Assembly: GCA_002917775.1 (NCBI GenBank) | Contig: KZ627157.1 | Span: 312,032-376,031, forward strand | DNA length: 64,000 bases | Source: Glaciozyma antarctica PI12 | Taxonomy: Eukaryota; Basidiomycota; Microbotryomycetes; Kriegeriales; Camptobasidiaceae | Reading direction: 5' to 3' | Shown: one piece after another, positions 1-12,211 of the stretch | Numbering within the stretch: the stretch's first letter is position 1 | Layout: every line of letters starts with the position of its first letter | Made by a program: the position numbers and the translations under genes | The notes under the pieces: generated by a model | What the model was told of the DNA's origin: nothing | Database searches by the model: none | Seen by the model: the letters and a program-made list of their open reading frames with translations, nothing else

Positions 1-1917
1 GACGCACCACTTGCGATAGAGGCGTAGATCCTTTGCACGGCGCAGACGTAGGACCTGGCGAGTGCGAGAGCCTTGTCAAGCTTGTCGGCCGTGATAGGTC
101 CGAGGCCATTACGAAGAATGTCGTCGAGAGCGACGGAGAGGTTCGACTGAGAGAGGATGGGGACGTAGACGCCGGTCTCCTCAAAGTACTCGTGCAGGTC
201 GTCTTCGCTGATCAGGCAGGGCATGTTTGAGTAGGCGGCGGTTCGTGCGTCCGATTCCTGCGAGATATAGAGATGAGAACCGCTCGTCGAGGCAAAAACG
301 GTGGAACGCACGTAGAGGGTCGGTCCGATCTTGCGCTTGATGTCGGAGACTTCCTCCTCAGGGAGACCCGAGCGAAGAAGATCGGTGTAGTGCCCAATCG
401 CGCTGCGAAGGAAGAAGCGAGCCTTATGTGGACGAACTTCTGCAACTGTGTTCGCTCAAATGCGTCAGCTCTGATCGTCGGCGTCTTCGAGAGGCGTCGG
501 TTACACGCCACGGCCTGCGCCAAAGCGACGAGAACTTCGGTGTTGCTCCGTGAAGGGACCTGTACGACCGAATACTGCGAGCAGAGGTCGACTGCTCGAT
601 CCATGATCGCTCGCCAACTGCTCTCCCTTCGAACTCCGGCAGAGAGGACGAGCTCTTGCGATCCAGAAGAGGCTATGTCGGTCCCAGCAGCCCCCAGAAC
701 AGCCTGTGAGCCCAGGACGAACGTCAGCAGCCTGAACGTAGTGGAACAGGGAGAAGTGCGCACGGAATGTGGACTGGCTCGAGCGCCGAGAGAAGCGAGG
801 ATCGCTACGGCGACCTTTTATTGGAGAGACGTCAGTTTCGCTTGGAGGAAGTGAGGGGACAACGCACCTGGCTGGTGAGGTCGAGCGACTCGAGATGCTC
901 TTTGAGATATGGGAGTCGGTCGTTGAAGACGTGGAACGCGGGAAGGTGGAAGCAGCATGAGTTGATCGAAGCTGGTGCACATGGAGAGGTCAGCTGAAGC
1001 TCCAGCGAGCAGCGTGACGAGCGCACCATCGAGTAGATGTCTCGTTAGGGAGGAGGCCATCGCAGGTTGCGCAAGCTGCCAGTCGAGACCTCGGGGTCCG
1101 ATATCGAACGAGTAGTCGATTGGCGATGCGTTCTGGGTCCAGGGCTTGGAAATGGTGGAGATGGCGGAGGACAGGGGGAGGCGACTGGAGTTGACGTTGC
1201 CGTAAGGATAGGTGGAGGAGAAAGAGGCCGAGACGGAGGGATGAGGTCGGAGAGGGTGGGCGCTCTTGTGCGGACGAACAAGGTCGGCAGTGGCGGACGC
1301 AGGAGCCTTGTCATACGGCTTCATGCGCGTACTGCTCTGAACCGTCCAGAGAGGTCGGCTCGTCCTGTAGAGCCGCTTGAGCTGCAGCTCCCTGAACGCG
1401 CAAGCGAGAGCTTACACTGCGACTCCATTCCCGTACTCGCACGTTTCCGCCCTCTTGCGACATCGCGTACACGCAGGAAAGATGCGATCGCAGCGAACCT
1501 GTGCCGGAGGTTAGCGTCTCTGCTCCGAGGATAACCCAGGCACTTCAGCTCACCTTGCGAATCCTGCACGTCTTGCACGACTGTTCAAGAATGCGAGTTA
1601 GCTCCAGTCCTTTGCTGGGAGAGGGAGGGCGCAGGGAGAGGCAGAGAAAGAGAACCGACCTTGTCTGCCACCTGCGCCATCTCCACGGGAGCGACCGGCG
1701 GAGGATCTCGTTGGGCTACGCTTGGCAAAGGAGCTTTCAGTACCGAAGGCAACTGTCCCACCGGAGTTCCCACCACTGATCCCCACAAGTCGGGCGTGCT
1801 GGCCTCGGAAGCAAACCAAGCGTCCTGGCGACTCGCTGGCGTTCCCACCTCTCCTCCTCCTCCGACTAGGATATCCTCGCCTTCCGCAAAGTTGTACAGG
1901 CCGGTGGAGGACTGCAT
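1..1917 (-). CDS. Zn2Cys6 fungal transcription factor, 3' end outside window
   Basis: Nuclear DNA-binding regulator of the fungal binuclear zinc cluster class; target genes unknown. A tiny exon at 1554-1580 gives SCKTCRIRK and the next exon, from 1498 down, continues VRCDRIFPACTRCRKRAETC. Together they make C-x2-C-x6-C-x6-C-x2-C-x6-C. A Ser/Pro-rich linker follows, then the middle homology region, with stretches such as VAVAILASLGARASPHS and FFLRSAIGHYTDLLRSG. At least five introns with GTGCGC/GTGCGT donors and CTGAC branch sites are needed to keep frame, including one that joins LAQAVA to FAEVRPHK. The last exon seen ends at a GTGCGTC donor at the window edge, so the C-terminus lies outside. 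Start chosen at 1917 (MQSSTGLYNF); an in-frame GTG-type opening upstream at 2136 is less likely. Family is firm, exact exons moderately so. Confidence 0.8.
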
Positions 1918-2191
1918 TGGGAAGGATTGGGGGCCCCCAGCAGCTGTCAAAGTCTCGGTACTTTCGAGAGTTCGGGAGAGACGGGGATGGGGGGGGGGGG
2001 AGAGGAGAGCTTGCTCTGCTGGTGGCTGAGCCGAGTGGGCGAGTCTTGAGTCGAGTTGGGCTGAACAGAGAAGCTTTCTAAGGTCGGCCTGGAGTGAGGA
2101 GAGGTCGAGGTGGCGCCCAAATGGAAAGAGGCTCACTCACTCTCTCACGCTCCACCCGCACTCCGGATCCCGACTGAATATTCAGGGCCAT

Positions 2192-5100
2192 TCACTGATC
2201 CAACTGTTGCAGAAGTCGCTCCACATTCCCTCCCACATCCGCCCCGGTAATCCTCAACGACGTCGGCAGCTCCTCGTCGACGCTCCCCGCCAACACCAAC
2301 CAAACGGCGTCGGCGTTGATCCGACCCAGCGCGCCATACACATCCCTCGCAGCGCTCTGCAATTCCTCCTCAAGCTTCCGATCCAAGAACCGACGAAAGA
2401 GCATCCCCATCTCCCACACGACGTCCTCCTTGAGCGGCACGTCCCTCGCGACGCACCCCATCGTCCCTAAGATCGCACGATACAGCCTATGCGAAGCCGT
2501 GTAGGTCGTCTTGCCCGCAATCGCGCTCTGCCGATCCAGCTGCTCCTGCTTATCCAAGAGCATTCGGAAGCGAGGCCAAACGTCGTCGAGGATCCGACGC
2601 GACATGAAGCTCCCGACGTGCGTCGCGAGCGCTTCGACGAGGAAAGCGGCTTTGAGGACGACGAAGGGTTCGCTGTCGGAGAGGCGGTTGAGGATGTAGG
2701 GCCATGCGCGGTGGATGACGGGGAGAAGGTCACCTTGTCGGTTTGGGGAGGAGGCGTCGGCGGGGGTCATGAGGAGGGGAACGGCGGAGGCGATGAGGGA
2801 GAGGACGCGGGAGCGAAGGAAGGGAGAGGAATGGGAGAGGAAGTAGAGGGATTTGGAGAGGATCTCGGCGGCGACGGTTTGAGGGCGGGTAGGGGGAGCG
2901 ACCTCGGTTTGAGGGAATTCGGTCGGTCCTTCCTTCTCCTCGAATCCCGACTCGAACGGTTTCCTCGGGTTCGGCACTTCCTCCTCGTCCTGCTCCTCCT
3001 TCTTCTCCTCCCCCCTCTTCCCAAACCACTCGACGAACTCTCCCCACTCTTCCCCCCTCTTCCTTACCACCTCCTTCGCTCCCTCCTCCCTCCTCGGCAC
3101 CCCACTCGCCATAACCCTCATCAACGCATCCAACACCGCCCACAGCCCCACCGTCACCTCCTCGTACCCATGATAATCATCCAACGCCTCTAGCACATCC
3201 TCGACCAAATCCTGCACCATCGGCACGATCGGTTCCCCGACCAAACGGATCATCTCGACGAGGACGAGCGGCGCAGCGGGGTCGAGACGTGAAATGGAGA
3301 GGCGCTGCGAAACCGAGTTGACGACGTAGTCTACGTTGGCGAGGACGAGGTTCTGCGGGCTGGCGTAGTTTGTTGCATAGGCGATTTCGGCGAGGGCGCA
3401 TTGGGCGTGAGATTGGAGGAAAGGGTGGGCGGTGGGAGAGAGGTGAGCGAGGACGTGGTAGAGGGATTGGAGGAGGTGGGGCTGGAAGGATGATCCGAGG
3501 AGAGTGGCGGTGGTGGAGAGGGTGCGGAGGGCGAGGGAGGCGAGAATGAGACGGTTGGAGGCTTGGGAGGCCGGGCTGGCGACCGGTTTGAGAGCGTCGA
3601 GAAAGGGGGTCAGGGAGAGGCCGCGAGTGTGCTCGACGATCGATAGTGCCGGAAGGTCGGAGGAGACGTCCATGAGCGAGTCGTTCTTCGTCTCCGCCGG
3701 CGCCTCAGCTGCAGTCTCCTCCTTCTCCTCCTCCAACTCCTCCAGCAGCGCCAAAACGGCCTTGATGACACCTCGAACGACCTTCTTCCTCCCCTTTCCC
3801 ATCTCCCCCTCGAACCCCCTCAAAACCCCCTCAAGAATCCATAGCGCACTCTCCCCCTCCGCTCCTCCCCTCCCCACAACCCCGCGCAGCATCTCCACCA
3901 CCTCTCCCTCCCTCCCTCTCCTCCCCGCACTCCCCCCAACCGCCTTCCAAAGCTCCTCCAACTCCCTCCTACTCTCCCCCTCCACTCCGCGCACCCTCAT
4001 CTCCGGCCACTCCCCCTCCTGCCCACTCCTTTCCTCCCTCCAACCCCTCTCCATCCCCCTCTCCATCCCCGCCTCCTCCGAACACTTTCAAATCTCAACG
4101 CTCGCACGAGACTCCAGCCCCATTTCTCCATCCCCTCGCTCCCAACTCCTTCGCACCCTAATGCAGCTCGCACGATCCTCGATCCTGCAACGACGGCGCT
4201 CTCATCCCCTTTCAGTATCGCGCGAGGTAGGCCCGCCAATCTCGTCCTGACGATCTCGTTCAAGAAAGTTTCGTACTCTCCTGATGGGAGGAGTCGGCCC
4301 AGCGCGTCTTTCGCAGGGTCCGAAACGGCGGGCCACGAATCTGTTGATAGCGCGAGGAGGGACGAGAGGATTGGGATGCGGAGAGGGCCGAGAGTGAGTG
4401 GTGAGGAGGTGAGGAGGGAGGAAAGGAGTTGGACGAAGGAAGTCCGGACGGGGGAGGAGGGGTGGGTCGTTAGAGGGTTGAGGGAGGTGATCAGGATTGA
4501 GAGGGCGGAGAGGGTGTGCGTTAGCCAGGCGGTTGTGGGGAGAGTTGGACCGGTCGGAGCGGGGGGGGCTGGAGTAGAAGGTGGTGCGGGAGTAGAGGGG
4601 GAGAAGGACGAGACGAGTTCGGAGAGTGAGGCGGTGGTGGGGGCTCGGAGGTCCGCCGTGATGTCGTCTGAGATGGCGGCGGTGATGAGGAGGGAAAGGA
4701 GGTTTAGGGAAGCGGTGATGGCGGCTGAGGGTTGGCGACGGGCGTGGTCTGGTGCGGACGAGGAGCTCGGGAGGGAGAGTGCGATGCGTGAGAGGGTCGA
4801 GGCGGTTCCTGGGAGGGCGGTGGCGAGAAGTGGCGAGGGGCCCGGCGTGGAATGAGGAAAGGGGATGAGGAAGTGTTGGACAAGCGTCGAGAGCGCGACG
4901 AGGGATGTGAGTTGGAGAGATTGGAGGGAGGATGGCGTTGCGGAGAGGTCGATGAAGGTCGTGAGGGTGTGGAAGAGAATGGCGAGCTGCGGAGCTGGTG
5001 GTGGTGATGGAGGAGGGGGTGCAGGCTTCAAAGGAGGGATAGCGTCGTCCGTCGTCCAGTCGATCGACTCGCCTAGCGGGTCGTCCTCGGCCTCGTCGTC

Positions 5101-5719
5101 CACCGGGAGCTTCGCCTGGTCCATCGGCTTCATCAACGCGAGCAAAACCTTGACGATGGCCAGCTTGGACTCCTCCGTCTTCTCCACTTCCTTTCCCTTT
5201 CCTTTGCCAGCATCCTTGGCCTTGGTTGTCGGGCCCGCCGCGTCGAGAGGTCCTCCGAGCGTCAAGATGGACATTATCCAGAGCTCGTGGAGGACGCGCT
5301 TGTCCATCCCAGATCCTGGGCTCTCGCGCCACTTGATCACGAGCACCTCGAGAGCTTCCATCGTCGCCTCGAGCAGCGCGTCCCCTCGAGGTTGGCCATC
5401 CGTCCCAGGTTGGAGGAGAGTCGAGAGGGGAAAGAAGACGTAGTTGGCGAGAGCTGGGGAGAAGATGCTGCTGGGAATGGAGGCGAGCTGTTGCTTGAGC
5501 TGGGCGAGTAGCTCGAGAGTTGTGCGGCGGGAGGAGGAGGTTGGGGGAGCTCGAGCCGAGGCGACGAGAGGGACGCAGACGGTCTTGAGCTATACTACTC
5601 GTCAGCTGGAGACGGCTTCCACTAGCTCGTATAATGCTTACCTGTATGAATGCAGCCTGCTTGCGTTCGTCCAGGCTCTGTGGCCTTGCTCCAGGTCGGT
5701 CGAAGAGTGAAAGCGCCAT
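2192..5719 (-). CDS. TTI1: TELO2-interacting protein 1 (Tti1), HEAT-repeat subunit of TTT complex
   Basis: Probable Tti1, the large alpha-solenoid that with Tel2 and Tti2 helps mature PI3K-like kinases (TOR, ATM/ATR, TRRAP) with Hsp90. The protein starts MALSLFDRPGARPQ at 5719. A short intron (GTAAGC donor, CTGAC branch) is followed by LKTVCVPLVASARAPP and long Leu/Ala-rich helical repeats. The conserved C-terminal region includes RFRMLLDKQEQLDRQSA, then MGCVARDVPLKEDVVWEMG, and DVYGALGRINADAVW. Length of roughly 1,100 residues fits the family. Oddity: the frame ending in RALRFESV and the one continuing CSEEAGMERGMERG near 4060-4090 differ by one base, with no credible intron between; one extra base would give a smooth join. 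Assignment rests on recognising the fold and C-terminal pattern. Confidence 0.7.
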
Positions 5720-6063
5720 GAGCTGCCGAGGAGGAAGGAGTGAGCTGGAGCTGCCGCCGACGAGACGGTCGTTCTTACTGGCCGCTGTTGTTCGTCTCGC
5801 TCGTAGCTGGAAAGCTGCGCTGAGGGGGAACAGGAGCCTAAAGGTGCTCAGCGCGTTGCTGCCACTCGGTGAATATATATATTTATTAACAGCTAAGCCT
5901 GGCTAAGTTGATTTATTTTTCCTCAGAGCCGAAGCCCGAGCTCGCCGCTGTCCGCTGCTCAGCGGAGACTTCCTCTCTTTCAGAAGACTTCCCCGCTCGA
6001 AGCCAAGACTACAGCTCTGCTTAAGCCCTTTAGCTACCACCTGCACACCAGCAGTAGCCAAAA
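5720..6063. promoter_or_regulatory. divergent promoter, TTI1 / cytochrome P450
   Basis: This is the head-to-head gap between TTI1 (minus) and the P450 gene (plus). It contains an AT-rich block at about 5873-5890 (alternating AT followed by TTTATTAAC), unusual in this GC-rich window and a reasonable TATA-like or nucleosome-free element. The right end is the P450 5' leader, which ends in CCAAAA at 6064. No ORF of interest was seen. Confidence 0.4.
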
Positions 6064-8403
6064 GTGAGTCTTCAGCACACTCGTGGGGAGGCCCCCCTGA
6101 CCTCTTGCGCCTCCTCGCTCTCTCACTGACCGGGGTTCGTACACACAGTGCCTAGCAGCAGAGTCAACCTCTCCATCACCGCACTCAAGTTCTTTGTCCT
6201 CCCCGCCGTCCTCCTCAGCCTCCTCTTTCGCACCGGCTTCGTCGCCAGCTGGCTCGAATCGGCGCTCCTCTACCTCGCAACCAGCTCAGTTCTCATCTAC
6301 ACCAGCGCTGGATACAATCAATGGAAGATTGAAAGGAACGCACAGAGGATGGGGGCAGTATCGGTACCGCGAGTTCGAGGAAAGCTGCCTGGAAACGTCG
6401 ATGTGCGTTCGTCCTCTCGCTCCCAGATTGCACGCGCTGAACCTCCCTCTGCAGATCTTGCGCACCTCTCTGGCTCGATTCATGGGAGAAACCCCTGGGA
6501 CGTATTGGATGGAGCTGATGGAGACGTACGGGACTGCGACGCTTGACCTTGGCTTTTTTGGAGGGACGACCATCTTCTCCACGGACCCGGCGGTAGTCAA
6601 GCATCTACTCACGGGGACGACGTTCTTCAACTACGAGAAGGGAGAGTTCTTTAACGGCGTGTTTGACGACTTTCTCGGTGCGTTGATCGCCTTCTCGCTC
6701 CCGGAATCGCCGCTGACCTTTGCGATCTCAGGCTCTGGAATCTTCAACTCGGACAGAGAGATGTGGAAGGGTCCTGCCTCCCTTTCTTATTAACTAAACT
6801 CCTGCTAACCTGTCCACCTCAGGACACCGCGCGATGACTCGTCCGTACTTCGCCACCGAAAAGATCACCGACTTCCACACCTTCGCAAAGCATGCGGACC
6901 ACCTCATCACCGTCCTCGACCGCCTCGCTGCTTCTCCCACGCCTTCTTCAGCTAGCAAGAATGGCGCAGTCGACGTTCAGGAACTCTTCGGGCGGTTCAC
7001 GCTCGACTCGGCGACTGAATTCCTGATGGGAGGGTCTATTGTGCGCTCCTCACTTCCCTGCTCGTAGCTTCCTCTGACATCTCACGATTTTCAGAGCTCC
7101 ATCGACGATATCGACTCGACCCTCACAACGAAGAAAGGCAACTCGTCGTCCTTCCTCGGTCTGTCCTTCGCACGCCTCCGCACTTCTTATGTTGACCCCT
7201 CGCTCCGCAGACGCCTTCAACGCAGTCCAGCACAACTGCTTCCGTCGCTCTCGTCTCGGCGATCTCTGGCCTCTCGCAGAGCTTACCGAGAACAAGAACA
7301 CGGCGCCTATGCACGTACGTCCTTCTCTCGGCCTCCTGCTTCGTAGCTGACGAGGGACGTAGACGATCAACGGCGTTGTCGATGGCATGATTGAGCGCGC
7401 GCTAGCGAAACCGCGGACGGTGGACAGGGATGGGGAGGACCATGGATGCCTTCTCGATTCCCTGATTCAGCAGACGCGCGACCCCAAAGTCCTCAAAGAT
7501 CAAGTCCTCAACATCCTCCTCGCAGCGTACGTTTCTCCTCTCCCCCTTCTCCGCAGCAAATGACTCGGGTGCACAGACGCGATACGACCATGTCGACACT
7601 CTCTTCGGCAATCTACGTCCTCGCTCGTAACCCCGCTATCCTCGCTCGTCTCCGCTCTGAGATCCTCAGCGCCGTCGGAACAGGCACACCGACGTACGAA
7701 GATGCGCGCGGGATCAAGTACCTCCGTTCCTTCCTCAACGAGGTCCTGCGTCTCTTCCCTCCTGGTGAGTTCCTACCGTGCCGCTGATCAGGGGAGGAGC
7801 TGATGAGGAGCAGTGCCGTTCAATATGCGTGCGTCGGTCAAGGAGGACGTCATTGTCTGCGAGGGAAAGCCTCTCTACATCCCCGCCGGAACTCGCGTAA
7901 GTCCCTCTTCCCTCTCCTCCGCAACAGAGCTGATGCCCCGCCATGCAGGTATCATGGAGCATCTTCAACATCCAACGCCGCGAAGCTCTATGGGGTCCCG
8001 ACGCAAAGACTTTTGACCCAGATCGCTGGACCGACGAGCGTGCGAAATACCTCAAAGCGAACCCGTTCATCTTCACCGTTCGTTCCTCTCCCTCCTCTCT
8101 CCCTCACTCGCTGATTTCTCGACGCAGCCCTTCTCCGCCGGACCGCGTATCTGCCTCGGACAGAATTTCGGTAACGTCCTTCTCTTCGCAGCGCGAGATC
8201 AAGATTGACGCTTCTTCACAGCGTACAACGAATCGTCGTTTGCGCTTATTCGCCTGCTGCAGACGTACGATACTATCGCTCTGGCGCCGGATGTTCAGCC
8301 GCCCGAGTCGATGTTTAATGGGGATGAGGTGTTGTTGATTTCTCAGATCACGATTATGTTTTCGAAGGGGTTGTGGGTGAGGCTGGGGAGGGCGAGCGTG
8401 TAG
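6064..8403 (+). CDS. cytochrome P450 monooxygenase (CYP52/CYP63-like)
   Basis: ER-bound haem monooxygenase, probably acting on fatty acids or alkanes by resemblance to the CYP52/CYP63 clan; the substrate is not proven. An N-terminal membrane segment (ALKFFVLPAVLLSLLF) comes first. The I-helix reads LLAARDTTMS, the ExxR motif lies in FLNEVLRLFPP, the PERF-like region is FDPDRWTDERAKYL, and the haem loop is FSAGPRICLGQNF with its Cys ligand. About ten short introns (GTGCGT or similar donors) are required. The protein ends ...FSKGLWVRLGRASV at 8401-8403. Start: no contiguous ATG opens the frame. An intron at 6065-6148 (GTGAGT...CACACAG) joins A(6064) to TG(6149-6150), creating the ATG of MPSSRVNLS; the next in-frame ATG (MGAVSV) lies beyond the membrane anchor. 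Confidence 0.85.
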
Positions 8404-8533
8404 GAAGCGAGTTGGGATGTACAAATGCGAACGAGATGTAAAGAGCGAAGCCGATTCATGCGAAGGAACGACGAGAGAGCGAGCAGAACGAGCAGAACGA
8501 GCTCCCCACCGCATTTACGTCGTGCAGTCGCAG

Positions 8534-9916
8534 CTATTCTCCCTCCCTCCACGCCTCCTCCAACGCCTCATACACCCATCTCACCTGCCCCAAAGTCTGG
8601 CACATCGTCGTCCTCTGCTCCCTCAGCCCATCAATCGTCAACCCCACATAATCCCTCGTCCCCTGTACCAACTCATCCGCCGGATACGATTTCATCGGAT
8701 GCTGCTCATGCTGCTCGAGTCTTTCCAGTGGCGGTGGAGAGGTGCGAAAGAGGGACAGGAGGGGGAGGAGAGAGGCGATGGCGAGGTAGGTCCCTGTTCG
8801 GCCGACGCCGGCGGAGCAGTGGAGGAGGGGTGGAGAGGGGGGAGAGAGCGAGTTCTGGAGGGCGACCATGGTGCGGATGAAAGCGAGGAGGTGGGAGGGG
8901 GAATCGGGGACGCCGTGGTCGGACCAGGCGAGGTATTCGACTGTTGCAAGATAGGCTTAGCGGCAGGTAGGGAAGGAAGAGGAGGACGTACCGTGTGTGA
9001 CTTGGCGACCTGGTTCGCCGTCCCAGCCGACTAGGAGCTGGCTCGTCCTTCGCCCGTCCTTTTTCTCCTTCCCCACCAGTCGCACCCATACCCCCTTCTC
9101 CCCTCTCGGTCCAGAAATCGCCAAAGTTTCTCCCACCACGTGCGGGAAGTACGGGTGGCACTTCTGTCTTGATCCTTCGACGAGTGGCGTGAGCTGGATG
9201 ATCAGGGAGGGCGGAGGGAGGGGCGTGGTTGATGCGGGGGAGGTGGGGGAGACGAGGAGGAGGGACAGGAAGGCGTGGAGGGTTGAGGGAACTGGAGCTT
9301 GGGCTGCGATCCAAGGGTTGCGAGGGAGGGAGGAGACGCCGACAGAGGGTTCCCAGACAAGGGATGCGTTCACGTACTCCTCCTCTCCACCGGCGGAAGG
9401 AAGCAGGATCCTCGTCCGGTCATACGCCACGATATCGCAGTACCTGCAATCGCGTCCATCAGCTCCCAGCTCCTGTGGCCTCAGCACCAACCCGCACCTG
9501 TTCTTCCGCTTGTGCGCTGGATGCAGCCCTTTCCCTACCGCAAATCGTTCAGGCCCAGCATGCGTCCCCGTCCCGCTCGCCGGGATCAGCCCCGCTCTCC
9601 GCTGCGCCTCGACGCGGTGGGCGAGCTCGTGCCGTCCTTGTTCGCGCGAGCTGAGGGCGTCTCCGATTTGAGCAAAGGTGACAGGGTCGCTGAGGGGGAG
9701 GGACAGAAAGGCGGGGGCGGGAGAGAGCTTCGGAGCTTGCTTGAGGAGCGTCAGTTTAGCGGAGTTCGTTGGGGCGGGCGTTCGAGAGAAAGAAGCAGGC
9801 GCGGCCGCACCTCTCGACTGGAGTTCCCCTCGGGCAGCTTGGTCTCTCCCCTTGTTCAGGAACAACGGCGTCGAGCAGTGCTCACAGGAGCGTGGCTGTG
9901 CTCCTACACAGCTCAC
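8534..9916 (-). CDS. classical protein tyrosine phosphatase
   Basis: Dephosphorylates phosphotyrosine, probably in MAP-kinase or stress signalling as for yeast Ptp1-3 (inference). Family motifs appear in order. The pTyr-recognition region spans an intron, giving KNRYCDIVAYDRTRI, with YVNAS following. Next come NPWIAAQAPVPST, the WPD loop as WSDHGVPDSP, the P-loop HCSAGVGRTG (catalytic Cys, Arg) and a Q-loop, REQRTTMCQTLGQ. Two introns are evident: one with donor GTGCGGG before the RYCDI exon, one (GTACGTCC) just before the WPD exon. The start at 9916 (MSCVGAQPRS) leaves only 87 bp to the divergent mannosyltransferase ATG; a later start cannot be excluded. No SH2 or membrane domain is seen. 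Confidence 0.85.
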
Positions 9917-10003
9917 ACCCCGTTCCAGTCACTCACGCAGCTCACGCAGCTCTGTTCTGCGGCCAGCGCTTCTCTCTTCCTCCTTCCTTCCGCCCTCGAT
10001 GCC

Positions 10004-11816
10004 ATGACCAGCGCCACCAAGTACACTCTCCTTCCAACTACAATCTCTCTACATCGGCCCTCGTTCACCCCCACCCTCGCCGCCCTCAAACGCCTCTCCC
10101 TAACCCCTCTCTTCCGCGCCCTCTTCCTCCTCCTCACCCTCCTCCTCCTCCTCACTCTCCACCTCTTCTCCACCCCTACACCCTTGCCCACACTCTCCTC
10201 TACTGACGCGAGTCCTCCACCGAATTGCGCCCGCGCTCCGCCTAGCATCAGGGTTGATGCCGAGGGTCGGCGGTGGGAGGCTCCTTCGGTCGCTCTGCCG
10301 CTCGAGGCGACGCTGGAGACGAGGTTGGCAGCGTGGAGAGGATCGACTATTGCAAACGGGAGCGATTGGAGGAGATTCAACGACGAGACGTGCGGGAATG
10401 AGAGCGTGACAAGGAACGAGAACGTCGTGTTGAAAGAGAAGGCGGAGGAGGTGTGGGGGCTGTTAGATAGCGGGGATAGGGTTCGAGAAGTGCGGGAGGA
10501 GTTGATTGAGGTATTGGAGAAGTCGGAGAGGGAGGGGAGGCTGGAAGTGCGCGAGGAGGAGAAGGGTCGGCGGGGGATCGTTTTCACGGCTGGGAATGCG
10601 GTACGTTCCTTCTCCTCGTCAATGGAGAGGTGACTGACGAGCGATACAGGACACCTTTGAACGCGCGATTGTCTCGCTGCGACTTCTACGCTCTTTCGGT
10701 ACCGAACTCCCAGCCGAAGTCTTCCACTTTCCGTCCGAGCAACCGACCTCCGCACAAGTCTTCGAATACAACAAGCTCAACGCCGTATTCCGAGAAGTAG
10801 AAGTACTCGACAAGCAGGCAGATGAGGATCGCGAGAAGAGCTTTCACATCAAGGGCGCTGCGTTGCTCCAGAGTTCGTTCGAGGAGCTGCTCTATCTCGA
10901 TTCGATTCGTGCTCGTGTTCGCTTCTGTAGAGTCTGCAGGACTGATTAGCTTTACAGCGACTCCCTCCCTGCAAAGGATGTCACGCCGCTCTTCGAAGCG
11001 CCTGCTTACGTCGAGCTGGGGGTTATGTTGTGGCCCGATTACTGGAAGGACTCGTCGGAGAACGTACATCGTTCTCCCCTGTCCTCTCAACCCTCGCTAA
11101 TTCACTTGATATCCGCAGGCTATCTGGAGCATCCTCGGCGTTCAGTGCCGCGACGAGTGGACGACCGAAGCCGGTCAACTCCTCGTAAGCAAGAGACAAA
11201 ACCTCGACATGCTCGTCCTGGTGGCGCACATGCTCTCCCGCTGGGAATTCTTTTTCACCCTGAGCGACGGCGACAAGGATCTCTTTCGATACGCCCTCCT
11301 CGCGCTGCGGAAGCGTTGGGCTGTCCCAGGTCGAGGTCTCGGAGCAGCGAGCTGGCCGCACGACGACGATCTCACGTCCAAGCGATGGTGCGGGCACACG
11401 ATGATGCAGTACGACCACAACGGCGAAGTCGCTTTCGTGCACGCGAATCTCCTCAAGCACATCGCAGGGTTCGTTCTGCATTCCTTCGCAGCGCCACTTT
11501 CTAACGCTCCTATCTCCGCAGCGAATTCGAATCCGGCAACACCTGGGGTCGCACTAAATCCCTCCTCCTCCCACCTCTAAACACCTCCAACCCCTTCCCC
11601 CTCTCCGCCGACCACCTCGCCAACGCCAACGCGACCGGGTTCGCTCTCCTCCCCTCTCCCTCCTTTATCCGCTCTCGCGCGCGCCTCGAACGCGGCCTCA
11701 GCACGACATTCCATTCGAGTCATCGGGGCTCAGATTATGTTTTGTGCGTTGAGACGAAGTGGGAGAGATTGGAGGAGGGGAGCTGGAATTGCCCGGTTAG
11801 AGAGGAGGAGGAATAG
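10004..11816 (+). CDS. alpha-1,2-mannosyltransferase, MNN2/MNN5 family
   Basis: Type II Golgi glycosyltransferase that adds alpha-1,2-mannose branches to N-glycan outer chains (family knowledge). After ATG at 10004 there is a short cytosolic tail and one strong signal anchor (LFRALFLLLTLLLLLTLHLF). The catalytic region begins GIVFTAGNADTF and includes EYNKLNAVFREVEVLD, FHIKGAALLQSSFEEL and the expected LDSD metal-binding segment. It continues SLPAKDVTPLFEAPAY, LWPDYWKDSSEN and GHTMMQYDHNGEVAF. Introns have standard GTGCGT-type donors. Oddity: the exon before the 10909-10957 intron ends in a tandem GATTC GATTC. With both copies the frame to SLPAKDV is lost; with one copy it reads LDSDSLPAKDV exactly. 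Either a 5-bp duplication or an unusual splice is present. Confidence 0.78.
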
Positions 11817-12211
11817 CGGGGATAGCGAGGGTGAGATGAGGGTGGAGAGGTGATGAGGTGCTGAGGGGGTGGGAGCAGAGCTTTTATCGAGTTAGAGGTA
11901 GAGCGAATGGAATGGAGTTTTGACGGAGAAGGCAGCAGGGGATGAGAGAGATGCGCCAGGAGCCGGAGAGGGGGTTCGGGCAGCGAAGTTGGTTGGCGCG
12001 CTGGGGAGCTCAGCTCCGCACAAAATCGTGAGGCCGACCAACTGGCAGATCCGAACGTCCTGTTTGCGAGGCTGGATAACTTGGAGTCCGCGGGTTGAAT
12101 AGCTGGAGAAGAATTTAGGCGGAGGCCCTCGGCGAGAGACTGGGCCGGAGTGAGTTGGGACCAACTCGCTGTTCTTCTCTCTCAGACTCTCACCTTCCTG
12201 AAGAACAGCAC
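11817..12211. other. intergenic, mannosyltransferase to thiolase
   Basis: About 395 bp separate the mannosyltransferase stop from the thiolase ATG, both on plus. They should hold the terminator of the first and the promoter of the second. No convincing ORF, RNA or repeat was seen. Confidence 0.4.

Noticed and set aside
2192-5719. Programmed ribosomal frameshift in TTI1
   Set aside because: No slippery heptamer with structure is evident, and similar breaks occur in unrelated genes here, which favours sequence error.
9299-10633. 444-residue plus frame overlapping phosphatase and mannosyltransferase
   Set aside because: Fuses antisense phosphatase sequence with the true mannosyltransferase; the latter begins at its own ATG (10004) with a signal anchor.
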